A stretch of 64,000 nt of DNA, taken from contig JAVGVS010000623.1 in the NCBI GenBank assembly GCA_032718565.1, positions 116,330-180,329 on the forward strand, read 5' to 3'. The DNA comes from Distichodus sexfasciatus. Taxonomy: Eukaryota > Chordata > Actinopteri > Characiformes > Distichodontidae. A model generated the notes under the pieces. It searched no databases. It was not told the origin of the DNA and worked only from the letters and a program-made list of their open reading frames with translations. The first letter of the stretch is position 1, and each line of letters starts with the position of its first letter. This document shows positions 21,888 to 33,100 of this stretch, piece after piece. The position numbers and the translations under genes were made by a program.

Positions 21888-22205
21888 TGGAACCCCAGCC
21901 GTGCCCACTCTTGTCTAATTTTGGAAGCAAAGCAGGGTTAGGCATGGTTAGTACCGGGATGGGAGACCGACTGATAATACCAGGTGTTGTAAGTTGGTAG
22001 TTTAACAGACAGGGAGTTGGCCGGCTCAAGTCCCAGACCACTTAAGGTGCCACTGAGGTACTCAAGAGCATGGCACTTTCCCCAAGAACTGCTCTCCGGG
22101 CGCTGCCTAAAAGCTGCCCACTGCTCCTTCATGAATGGGTCAAATGCTAAGGTCACATTTGGTTGTGGTGCACTGTGGTGTGACGTGATGTGTTCACAAT
22201 TGTCA
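21888..22205 (+). mobile_element. SINE with a 5S rRNA-derived head joined to a tRNA-like part
   Basis: About 21890-21994 aligns with 5S rRNA: GCCGTGCCCACTCTTGTC near the 5' end, then GGAAGCAAAGCAGGGTTAGG and GGTTAGTACCGGGATGGGAG (the internal control region), ending ACCAGGTGTTGTAAG. It is followed by a tRNA-like GGCTCAAGTCCCAG, then CACTGAGGTACTCAAGAGCA and the body shared with the SINE at 28548. 5S-headed SINE3 elements are known from zebrafish, and 5S-tRNA chimeric heads from the AmnSINE1/Deu group. Many substitutions make it a SINE copy, not a working 5S gene. Confidence 0.82.
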
Positions 22206-23250
22206 GGGATCTGGTTAGGATATGACGCAAAAGACAGACGTTAACAATCTTCAAGCGGCCGGGTTAGGCGGCTGTCAGACAGCTTCACGATTCGGACAGG
22301 GATCTGGTTAGGATTTGGCAAACTGCTACTTGTTAGCCGTTAGCCCGTGTAGTATGGTGGTTAACCCAGACGCGGCTGAGAGCGTGAGTAGGTAGGATTG
22401 CCACGCAAGTTGATTTAAGAACTCTCTTACACGAAGAGCAAGGATTTCCACAATAAATCCGCTTTCTAATAACACACACTCTATCAAAGAGGTGAACCAA
22501 ATAACTAAGAGTACTCACAGTTGATGCCGACAGGGTCGGAGAGGTGGGCAGGTTGACTCAATGGCAGAGCGATGCGCCTCGAGGAAATGACTCCTATTAT
22601 ACTCTTTGAACCGTGGCCGACCACTTCCAGGTCAACCAATCAGCGACTAGACATTGAGTCATCAAGAAATTAGCTAGTTAAATTTTGAAGATAGCTAACT
22701 CTAACAAAACTACTTTTAATTATGATACTATCTTCTAGCTAGCTCACTGTGAAACGTTTGTTAACTGCTTAATACAATGCTTTTTCTTCATCTGGTTACC
22801 TTCTAGGCCTCAACAAACTTAATAATAGTAATAATAACAACATATTTCTTGTGCAAGAGCTTTTTCCTCGAATGTGGGCCAAACATCTCCAACTAGACTT
22901 CATTTTTCCCTGTTTAATTTCTTTTATTGTTACACTTGATGTTGCAGTGCGGGGTGTGAGCAGTGGAGGCTCGCGGCATGTCGCTTTAAACCCACTTTGA
23001 TCAAATATTAAGCGTGCGACTGCGGCTCATTATCCGCACACCAAAACGCTGTATAACGTTTTGATGAGCAGCGGAGGCTAGCGCTTTAGCCCGAGGAACC
23101 GCGGTAATGACGGTGAAGCTAGTGGGCCAGTTAATATTAACGGCAGAGTCCAGCTGAGGCGTGACCCTTAATTCACTGTTTCCTCCACAAGGCGTAGATG
23201 CTGTAATTTGATTAGTCTAATTACTTAACAATCATGTTTAATAAATGTTT
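22206..23250. other. Intergenic, possible unidentified repeats
   Basis: CAGGGATCTGGTTAGGAT occurs twice (about 22205 and 22300), so part of this stretch is tandemly duplicated. 22350-22640 has a moderate GC composition unlike its flanks, with AGTCATC and CGATGCGCC words. No ORF or recognised family. Confidence 0.35.
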
Positions 23251-23254
23251 CCAT

Positions 23255-23600
23255 TCATATTATACTGTAACTGCTTAAAAATTTACAGTTACTGCCCTTC
23301 AGTATTCTTCTATATTTTCATAAAACTGTAAAATCCTGTACTTTTTAAAGAAATCATTTAAATCTAGTAATTTCTTTGCAAATACAGTAGCATACCGTGC
23401 ACATAAAGCACTGTACAAGTAGAGTACAACTCCAAAAATTAAATGCACTTACAGTGTAATTTGTATTTTGAAATTATAGTATTGTACCGTAAATATCAAA
23501 GACAGTGTGCTTACTGTCAAAATTCAGAAAATCTGCTGTCTGTATTATAGTGTAAATTTACAGTGAAATTTTTACAGTATAGCATTATTTTATTTTATTA
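23255..23600. mobile_element. CTGTAAAT-type hairpin element, copy 1
   Basis: Dense TTACAGT/ACTGTAA words in both orientations. The block TACCGTAAATATCAAAGACA followed by GTGCTTACTGTCAAAA matches ACTGTAAATATCAAATACAG followed by TATGCTTGCAGTAAAA at about 34013. This indicates a MITE family with copies at 31805-32275, 33060-33130 and 33690-34115. Confidence 0.6.
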
Positions 23601-25064
23601 TTACATAATTGCATCATCATTTAGCATCATCAGTTAAGAAAGATAACGTCACGTCATGCAATGACTTTTTTGCTGCTTCGCATGGTTCTCATTTTACATA
23701 TCTCATTTTCTAGAACTGTATATTTAACATAATTAACCCGGAATTAAGTGATCCAAAGTCTTCAGAGTAAACATTCTTTCATCGTATTAGTTTTATCTTT
23801 TCATACAGATAACACTCCCCTACCAAGTCACCCCGCTCATTCTAGCACGATCAATTCTTTCTATGTAGAGCTCATTCAAAAGCCATTTCACATCGAAAAA
23901 TGCTGCAGTGTAAATTTATTTTCTAATAAATACCCTTCTACTACTGCGAAGCTCCGTATTCTACTATATATTTAATGACTGAATCGGCAAATAAATGTGA
24001 AATAAATCAAAATAAATGTTCCAGCCGTTGCGGATCTTGTCTGGAGAGATCGTCTTTATTTTGCCTGGCAGCCGTATGACATTTGTTTTTATTCTGCGCT
24101 GAAAGACAGTCAAGAACCATTTCAGGCTATGTGATTGATTAATTCCAAACGATTAATACATGCATTTTTGGCTCTTTTTGCTTTTGTTTTGCTTCAGATT
24201 GCCGGAGTCAGTAGTGTGAAAAACTGCAAGCACTGCCTTATATTGATATATATTTTGGCTTATATATTTTTTACAATAAAGGTTTGTAGCAAAGGTCACA
24301 GGGCTCAGAGCTGTGTGTTTTTTTCCTGCGCTGTGTTCAGGCCAACGATGCCAGCAAACGTTTGCTTTGGACACTGGGTTGCATTACGTTATATTTCTCT
24401 GTGTTCCATGAACTCACTGCCCCCCTAGAGGGCATGTTGCTGTTACATAACATTTTCACCCAATAGATGTTAATTCGTTTCCTCTTTCATTCACTTTTGC
24501 CACACACTAACATTTCTCTTTCTCTTTCTCTGTCTCTCTCGGTTCCGGCTGTAGTCAAGCTCAAAATTTGTAGTGTTCTCTAATGCATTTGTTTAAATCA
24601 TACTTGTATTTTATTGTAATTAATGATATTTTAGTGCAAAGTGGAAAAAAGGTATTCATGCATGTCTTAATAAAAATTGCAAAAATGCATGGGGATACTG
24701 CAAATATTGCTCCCAATAATGGCTAAAACATTAAAGAAATTGTATATGAATTAGTGGAAAAATATGGCACTACAAACTTGCTGGTCCAAACTTTTATTGT
24801 GTTTTTCCTATTTTTAATTTTTTTTTTTTTTACTCTATCAATAATTTTTAAAGGCTATTTATATATTCTTGCTGTAAGGCACACCGACTAAATTCTGTGT
24901 ATGATAATATGCAATAAAAATAAACTTTCCTTGCCTTGCTTTCAACACACACACACAAATCCCTCTTTTTTCCTCCGATGAAGATGTTGTGGCATCAGGG
25001 TCAAATTCTGTCCGGCTGATTTCGCGGTTGAAATGCAATGACATTCTCCAGAATTCGTGCGCAA

Positions 25065-25098
<34 letters not shown>

Positions 25099-26335
25099 CC
25101 AAACTCGTTGTGCATGATGAAATGCCTCCTGCGGTGGCAGCTGACAGCAAAGAACCGGATAAATCATTCCTGCCCAGATAGCTGCTCTCCGGGGAAAGTT
25201 GTCTTACATTTATTATTAATCACAATTCACAGAGAGTTGTACCCTATTTATTATTCATCACAAAAAAGGAAAAAAAGTTGCACCGGGCCTTCGCCCAACG
25301 CCGCGCCGCAGCGCTCCACAAGTGTCTTAAACTCGGTATCTTTCAGTTTCGGGAGCGGTGAGGCCTCTGCTCGGATCCTTCACCGCCCTCCTGATGACTG
25401 TCGCTTTGTATGCATCTAAATTTTGCTTCCCCATAAATGATATTTAGTGCATGGCCTAATAATAAATTTGAGCTGTATTTTAACTAGCAAAACAGGAAGG
25501 GGATAGTGCAATTTATGGGCAATAATTGCAAAAATATTCCAGAAATGTTTATGAAACTGCTAGATCATGGCCTGGCTTGCAGCTGCAATATCACATTGTC
25601 AGATTAAAATATGTCGCAGGAAACCCAAACGTCCCCTAAAACCCGCGTAGGGGCACAAATCTTCACAGTCGCCTTTACACACAAGCTCCGGTTCCACTCT
25701 TCGCCCTCCATCACTGCCTCCTTCGCCTGACTTAAGCCGGCTTGAAAAGGCTTACTGCTATTTCCCCCTGCCCGAGCTCGTAATAAGGCAGCGCGCATAG
25801 CCTCCTCGCTTTCTGGCTCACACGAAAACGAGCTCCTCAGTCATCTGCACACAGCGCGTCCTGTCACAAATCATTTGCGCTGATGTCCCTGAGGGTTTCC
25901 TCCTCCTCCTCTTCCTCGGCCCAGGCCACTGTTGACTCTGATTATGAAAATGAGCCCCAGGCTCGGCACGTAGATGAGCCGGACGTACGAGCGGCGTTCG
26001 GAATTTTCAAAAGGCGGCGTTGCGTCCATTTCAGAGGAGACGAACAATGACGGGATACATGTGTAAGCATTTGTCTGTGGGTTGAGCGAATTCTCGGAGA
26101 CGGCAGAGACGCTGGGTAGGCCAGACTCGCATTTAGTGTAGCGCTTACCCGACGTTAGGCCATTTTTAGGCTCTGGCTTTGAGTAGCTTTGGGCTTTTTG
26201 TTCCTGGTTTTATTTAGCTGCTGCAATGATGAACTAGACCAGCAATTCCTGAAGAAACTGGGTGACTACTCTGTGCTAAAAAGGGATAAAAGGGTGAAAA
26301 CCTTAAATAGCTAACCACAAGAAAAGTAATTACCC
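23601..26335. other. Intergenic, with a CA microsatellite and possible regulatory blocks
   Basis: No gene is recognised. (CA)n lies at about 25064-25099. Two blocks look less repeat-like and motif-dense: 24115-24235 (GTGATTGATTAATTCC) and 25100-25262 (TTTATTATTAATCACAATTC). 25880-25925 is a short CTCCTC-rich run. These lie 4-6 kb upstream of arvcf exon 1. Confidence 0.4.
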
Positions 26336-26339
26336 AGTT

Positions 26340-27290
26340 GTCGGTAATGGTAGCGCCCTCTTAGGGCGAAAATAGGGAACCACAACCTGAATGTGTGGCA
26401 CCCCCTTATGGTCGAAAAAGGGAATGCTAACCCTAACTCTATAACAGTCTTAATAGTAATGCCCCTTGTGGCCAAAATAGGGAATGACAGTGTTAATGAC
26501 AGCTCCCTCTAGTGGCCAAAAAAAGGAATGTCAGTTTTAATAGCGGCGCTCCCATATATGTGACGCGCCACGGCAAAACCAGTCGCTTGTCGCAACAGAG
26601 GTTTCCGAGAAGAACGAGCTTTTATGTTGTGTGGGGTAAGATTTTGGATTTTTTGTTTTTAGTGTTTTGAAACAGTGGAAGGTCTATACTGTACGGTTGT
26701 GAATAAATTTCGCTGAAAAACTTACCCTTTCCATCCTAAAAAGTGACTTTCTTGAGGTGAGGAATTCAATTCCAGCAGCATGTTAAAAGTTTCAGTTTAG
26801 ACCGCTCTACTCCAATATTTACATCAATAAGTCCATCTTCGTCTCCCGAGTTCAGTTAACCTAACGCAGGTAGGCTATCCATGTGGCTGTGAATGCAGCG
26901 TAGGCTAGCGTAAATGCAACTTCAAAGGCAGATTTCTCCGTTTCTCACTTGGCGTGACAGGAGAAACCCGACTCCTTTGAATGTTGATATCTCAGTCATA
27001 TGTCGTCCCATTCATTCCATATAGGTATCGTTTTGAAGCTTGATTTATGCCCTTTCATGAAAACATCATAACTCAATTTTGAAAATTTGCGACAAGCGAC
27101 TGGTTTTGCCGTGGAGGGTCACATATATGACACAACAGTCTTAATAGTAATGCCCTTTGTGGGCAAAATAGGGAATGACAGTCTTAATAACCTGATAATA
27201 ATAGCTGTAGTATTAATTATGATTAATAGCCTCAATAGTTGAAGTCTTAATGGTGGCTCCCCCTTGTGACCAAGACAGGGAATGACAATG
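26340..27290. repeat. Diverged minisatellite of about 45-70 bp units, split by a MITE
   Basis: Units of the form TAATAGTAATGCCCCTTGTG, GCCAAAATAGGGAATGACAG recur at about 26350, 26395, 26455, 26505, and again after the transposon at 27140 and 27248. The array is interrupted at 26559-27124 by the MITE, so the repeat is older than that insertion. Confidence 0.75.
26559..27124. mobile_element. Intact 566-bp inverted-repeat DNA transposon (MITE)
   Basis: Ends are TGTGACGCGCCACGGCAAAA at the left and, on the other strand, TGTGACCCTCCACGGCAAAA at the right; the 36-bp repeats differ at two positions. Flanks read CATATA on the left and TATATG on the right, so a TA or TATA target duplication is possible. 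No ORF for a transposase. The left half is repeated at 1-135 and the right half at about 63812-64000. Confidence 0.88.
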
Positions 27291-28289
27291 GAAAAACAGG
27301 CAAAAAGACAGTTGCAGTTGGGCTATTGACACAACGTAAACACATCACATATTTCCTTAATAACTTGACATTTTAACCCACAAGCACTGTGGACGGAGCT
27401 AATGAGACAAAAAGAAAAATAAAAAGAACTAAAAAGAGCGAGTTGATTGTTATTAACCCAACAATCACAACAAGCTCTCACCATGTGCAAATACATTGTT
27501 TTGGGACAGCACCAGTTAACCAACCTGGTTGGCCTTCAGTTGCAAGGCTAATAGTTACAAGTATTATCATACAAAAGAGAGAAATGTCAAATGGTAGCAC
27601 AAAACACATTTTTTGTTTGCTGTAATAGATCCATTACTCCACGTGTAGGTGTTTGTTTACGGCTTTCTGCGGGCTTGCAATTTCTAACACCCTCTATTTG
27701 CCATTGTGTTCTCTTCGCCGTCTGACAGATCTCAACCTCGCCGTGATTTTACCGTCTCGCTGTGATTTTAGAGGGGACACTAATTTCATAAAAACAGGAA
27801 TTCTGAAAGAGAGAATGAACCCAAATGAGAGAGTGAAAAAAAGAGCATGTAATCTTAATTGCTCTTTTGATAAGTAGCTTACTTTACGTATAGGAACGTG
27901 CCATTGGAGGTTGGATTAATCGCTGTTTAAACAGAATTAAATTACATGCCGAATCATTCTCTCGATGCTAATCCCCTTCCAGAATGGAGCAGAATGAGTG
28001 GAGGGTGATGGCTTGTGTCTTGGTTTAAAATGAGAAGAGAAACTGAAGCATTCCGTCTCATGGCGGAATGAAGAGAACAGTCTCAGATTGACTGCAAAAG
28101 TTGTGGTCAGCAGAATCAAGACATGCTTGAAAAGGTGAATTATCCCTAAAAATGACCGTAATACATTTTTGGACAAGTATAAATTGCTATTTCTATTTAT
28201 TAGAATGTTTCCTTTATATAACAGATATTTTTACAGTCAAGCGAAGTGTTCATCAGCCAAACAGCATCCAGCATGCGTCCCAGCGCTCC

Positions 28290-28540
28290 ATTACGAGACC
28301 AACCCCGGGCAGGCGCCAACACACCGCAGGACACACACCCTCACACAATCACATCTTACGGGGGCTAATTTAGAGTCGCCAGTTAACCTATAGTGCATGC
28401 TTTTGGACTGTGGAAGGAAAACAAAGCCCCGTCGGAAACCCACCCCAACACGGGGAAATTCTACACAGAAAGGCTCTGCGGCCAACCCGGGGATCGAATC
28501 CAGGACCTTCTCGCTGTGAGGTGGCAACGCTGTGTTAAAC
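28290..28540 (-). mobile_element. SINE of the GGGTGGCACAGTGG family, reverse copy
   Basis: Read on the minus strand it contains AGAAGGTCCTGGATTCGATC, CCTTTCTGTGTAGAATTTCC, CACAGTCCAAAAGCATGCAC and GTGTGTCCTGCGGTGTGTTG, the same order as at 20085-20398. The terminal tail is missing or diverged. Confidence 0.8.
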
Positions 28541-28547
28541 ATGTACG

Positions 28548-28765
28548 TTGGGGCAGTTGGTGGCGTAATGGTTGGGCGTTTGCCAGTTGGACAGATACGG
28601 TAAAGTTACCACTAACGTACACATGAGCAAGATACCGTCCCCAAGCACTGCTCCCCAGGTGCTGCCCATGTTAGCTGCCCACTGCTCCTTCATGGATGGC
28701 TAAAATGCAGAGGTCACATTTCGTTATGGTGCACTGTGTGCTACGCTGTGGTGTGTTCACAATGA
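28548..28765 (+). mobile_element. tRNA-derived SINE, same family as 22000-22205
   Basis: GGTGGCGTAATGGTTGGGCG is followed by ACATGAGCAAGATACCGTCC, CCCAAGCACTGCTCCCCAGG, TGCCCACTGCTCCTTCATGG and GTCACATTTCGTTATGGTGC, and ends GTGTTCACAATGAC. Minus-strand copies are at 38715-38940 and 53800-54010. It directly follows the minus-strand SINE at 28290. Confidence 0.75.
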
Positions 28766-29279
28766 CCTCAATATTCAACATTTACCATTTGAATCATTTT
28801 ACATGTTTGTTCTGTGAAAACTGCAAAACGGCAAGACTGTATAAAGAGGAGTTTATTTGTTAAATGAATATATTTTACAGAGTTATTACCGATTAGTTAC
28901 ATAGTTATAACGTGTTTATTATATTATTAATGAAAAACATGACTAAAAATGACTTCGGGTTCCAGGAGAACGTCAGTTAACAAGACTGACGTAGTAGAAA
29001 AACTGTTTTCCTTTCATTTAAAAGAAAGAAATTTGGTGTATGGTCTTGATTACCGACAAAATGATTGAGATATAATATCTGGAATATTGCATAACAATAT
29101 GCAATAGTCTGTGTTTAAAATAAGGAGTGTGTGCTCTGATCTATATTCCTCCCATTTACGTAACACAATAAAAGTGCGTGCAGAAATCCTTAAAAAAGTC
29201 GGCAGATACATTCTCGCCCATCTCGTCTGAAAAGAGTAATTAAATTTTTTTGTGCTTCGCTTTAATTAGTGTACAGTAT

Positions 29280-30110
29280 TCCTTTGTAACGGATTGAGCG
29301 GGCTTAACTGAAGTGTGACGGCGGATTTGACTGGCCTGCTTTCATCTGCCGAACAGTAGCCGTCCTTCAGTCTTTCACTCGGCGTTCGTGCTCGGCAGGG
29401 TTGGGCTAGTGCGGTCTTTCGCTCTCTCTTTCACACATACACATGCACACGCTCCCTGTCTGCCGCTCGTTTCCCTCCCTCCCTAACTCCCTCTCTACCT
29501 CCCTCCCTCCCTCCACGCTCCTGCTCTCCCACTCTCATCTCATGCGAGTGTGTGAGTTTGTGTGTGTATGTGTGTGAAAAGGAGTTAAGCCTTGCCAGCC
29601 CCAAGGGGAAGCCTGTGTATGTATGTGTGTGTGTTTGTGTGCGCGTGTGTGTGTGAGCATGTGGATGTGTGTTTTCCATCTAACAGGGTAGGACCGGATC
29701 CGCTCGCGGTTCCGACCCTTTCACATTTCAGAAAGAGGGAAGGCGCTGGATTCACGCTTTGCCGTGCCAATAGACGGCGAGAGAGTCGCTGTCGATTCAG
29801 CACCTCTCGTGCAAAGCGTCCGTGAGACTGTGTGTGTGTGTGTGTGCATGCATGACCATGATCGACTGCATGTGGACAGCTGAGTCGAAGAGGAAGGATG
29901 GCTCCCTTCTTCTGAGCCCTGGCTGTGTGTAAACCGAGAGGAAAAACTCTATTCCAGCAGAGCCTGCACTGTGCTGAAGAGGAAGAAGGGAGAGGAAAAG
30001 AGAGAGAGAGCGCAAGGGAGGGAGCGGGAAAACGAGAGCGCGAGGGGCATCGAAGACGCTTTTCCTGCTTAGCCAGCGTTGCCAGAGCTCCGTCGCCGAG
30101 GAGCGTCACC
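29280..30110 (+). promoter_or_regulatory. arvcf: arvcf 5' flank and 5' UTR
   Basis: Sequence becomes richer in CpG and purine/pyrimidine runs: CT-rich at 29460-29530, TG-rich at 29540-29660, and AG-rich at 29940-30050 before the start codon. GCGTCACC precedes the ATG at 30111. Several upstream ATGs (for example 29851 and 29857) would precede the main start if transcription begins before them. The transcription start is not visible from sequence. Confidence 0.45.
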
Positions 30111-33100
30111 ATGCCTGCCGAGGTGAAAGAGGTGAGTGGGTCCCGGGATTGACGTTCTCCCTTTTCCCTTCAGTAGGTGCCACGTCCCAAGGTTTGAGGG
30201 GTTCGTACCGCATTTTGGGGGGGTGATGCTGCTGCTGGAGGAGGAGGAGGAGGAGGAGGAAAAGGATAAGAAAGGAGGCTTGGCGCACCATACTCTGGAT
30301 TTTTCTATTCCATGCAGCCAGCACCTTGTGGCTCGGCAGATATTTCGGGGGAAAACGAGTGGTCGTGGTACCTGTGGTGAGGGATCGGAATACGGTAACG
30401 AAGGAATGATGAGCCCAAACCTGAGGAAGGGAGAAATTTGGGGTGGGGGGGAGTTGAAACGCTGAAGCCCTGCAGCAGAAGCTTGTGTAAATTTGTGGGT
30501 TTTTATTACATGATTAACTGTCACCAGGCTTGGGGAAAGGGGGGAGTGTCAGGGTTTCTTAGTAGCCAGATGCCTACGGCTGCGTTCCGAAACCTCGCCG
30601 CTCTCCGCTTTGAAGCAGTGCTGGGAGGGTGATGGGTTTGCGTTGAGGAAGAGGGGGGCATCCTGTTGTGATGATGTTTCCCGCTAAGACGAGCAGCAGG
30701 CGTACTGCAGAGGTAAAGACGTGCCATGCTTCCGTGAAAAGAGCCTACTATTGGCGAGTCGAGCTTTGCTTCGCACAGTCGACGGTTCGCATGGAAACAA
30801 AATAAAACTTCCATTTTTTTGAGCGGCCCTCTGAGCCAGCAGAGAGACGAGGTCTGGGAACGGAGCGTGGGAGCACTTCCGCAGCGGGGGCCGCAAAAAA
30901 AGAGAAGACGGCGAGTCGGACGGGAGAATAACTAGGCTGGCACATCGCCGTCGTCGTCTCGTCCGGCGTTCGCCGCCACTTTTTAGTTTGGCCGTAACTC
31001 GGGGCGGTGTGGAGCCTGCTTCATTTTTTTGCCCCTTCTTCTTCCCTCCCCCTTGAACTTTGTCATCGTTGAATGATTCATCAGTCATGCCCGACTTTGT
31101 GACTTTGAGACGTTAACGGGCTGGCGTGCCTGCGTCGTGCCCTTGAGTGGGTCGCGGCGGCTCAATTAAAAACGTTAAGCTGCCCGTTGTTCTCCGGCCC
31201 GTGCACTCCGGCTGATAAGAGGTTAGGACGGAGGATGGAGCGAGCTGGTGGAAAATGAGGAAAGAGGGGAGGATGGAAGGAAAAAGGGATGAAGGGATGA
31301 AGTGAGGAAGGAAGGAGCTTTACGTTCGTCTGCTCTCGTGCATTAGCAGGGATACGGGGTGTGAGGATTTCGAGAGGGAAAGGTGTCAAGTGGAGCTTTA
31401 AAGGTGGGACATTCAGCAGAATCAGGATCAGAATGATAGAATCAGAATTAGAATGACAGAGCCAGAACGACAGAATCGTAATGACAGAATCGGAATCAGA
31501 ATGACAGATTTTGAATCAGAACCAGAATGAGAAAATCAGAATCACAGAATCAGAATCACAGAATCAGACTCACAGAATCAGACTCACAGAATGACAGTAT
31601 CACAGTATGAGAAGTGTTGGGAAGCTGATGCCGACCAGTTTTTTGGATTGGGATTTATTGGCATGATGGCAGTGGTGGTGGTGGTGCACTGGCAGGGAAA
31701 GCACTCTAATGCAAATCACATCTGACAGAGCCTCACACTTTGACTTCGACCCTTGGCCCGGCCTATTTAAAACTCGCTTATTTGAATACAGCTTCCGTAT
31801 TCAATGCACTGTACACAATTTCAGTGTAAATTTACAGTACAACATATTTTCTGTATTTTATAGAAAGCAAACTGTATTTGATAGTTACAATACAATGCTG
31901 TAATTACAAAAAAAAACTTGTCACTGTAAAAGCATTTGGTCTTTACTGTACAGTATTTTACTGTGTTAAGAAAATATGGGAAACCATATTGGTCAGGAAT
32001 TCTCAAAATCCAGACATTGATTGAAGACCAAAAGTTGTCGTCTGGATCTTTCACAGCATTTAACATTGCTTGAAAGAATTTCATACACTGTAAAAAGTTT
32101 TAGTGTAAATTTCCTGTATGTTTTTTGGCAGCAGAATTACGAGTCGTTCTCTATTTTATTACAGCAAATGAACTGTAATTTACAGTGTAATACTGAAATT
32201 AGAAAATGTATGTCATTGTTAACATATTTGGTCTTTACAGATAGTCAATACTAGTAATAGCATTTTTTGCAGTGTTTGGTGCTGTGTTGCCTTCTGCAAA
32301 ATTTGTCTTTTAATCAGAATCAACACTTTAAATTTTTCCAAAATTACAAATATTATAAACACTTCTTTTTGTCAAAGTTACATATAGGATATATTTAATG
32401 CTTTAGGCGTACAGTGTGTACACCTAAATGACTTGAAAGCACCAGTTTGCACCAATTTACAATCTGTCTTTCTTAAATTACAATAGTTTCCTGCTATAAA
32501 AGTTCAATAATCAAATTACGAATACAGAATTGTTATCAGCGACATTCTCACATCTCATCTTACTATTCATTTTTCTCTTTGAGATTTCCACCGCGATCTG
32601 CCATTTGTTGCCACATTGTCGTCCTGACAGTCCATCCATCCATCCCTCCATCCCTCCAGTCGATGCATGGCTGCCTCCCTTAACTGCCTCATCATGCGCT
32701 GTCGTTTAACAGAGATTGCTTTATGATTTGAAGACGGAGCTGCTGCGCCGGAATAAAATGAAGGGCTCGAGAGTCCAATAATTGCTGTAAGAGATGGTGG
32801 AGATAAGAAACGCCGACTCGGAATCGGCAAAGCCTTATCTACAAAGTATTTTTTTCCTCCTCCGTCTCTTAATAGACGACATGAGCTGAAAGGCTTCGCC
32901 CATGTTAAGAAGTCATCACTTATTTGTACACCGTAACCAATTGCTGCAAATGTACAGTTATTTCCCTACAGTGAAACCTAACAGCAACATTACTTAATTT
33001 AATATAACGTTTAAACTGAGGTTACTCATTCTTAAAAGTTAACCCAGCTCAAACATTACTTTATTTTAAATACCCAATACAGTGTGTTTGCTGTAAAAAT

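Noticed and set aside
21888..21995. A functional 5S rRNA gene
   Set aside because: Several substitutions occur in otherwise conserved positions, no T-run terminator follows directly, and it continues into a SINE body.
29585..30112. A 175-codon minus-strand frame over the arvcf 5' region
   Set aside because: It overlaps CT/TG-rich 5' UTR sequence and reads as low-complexity Ser/Thr/His; no domain is recognisable.
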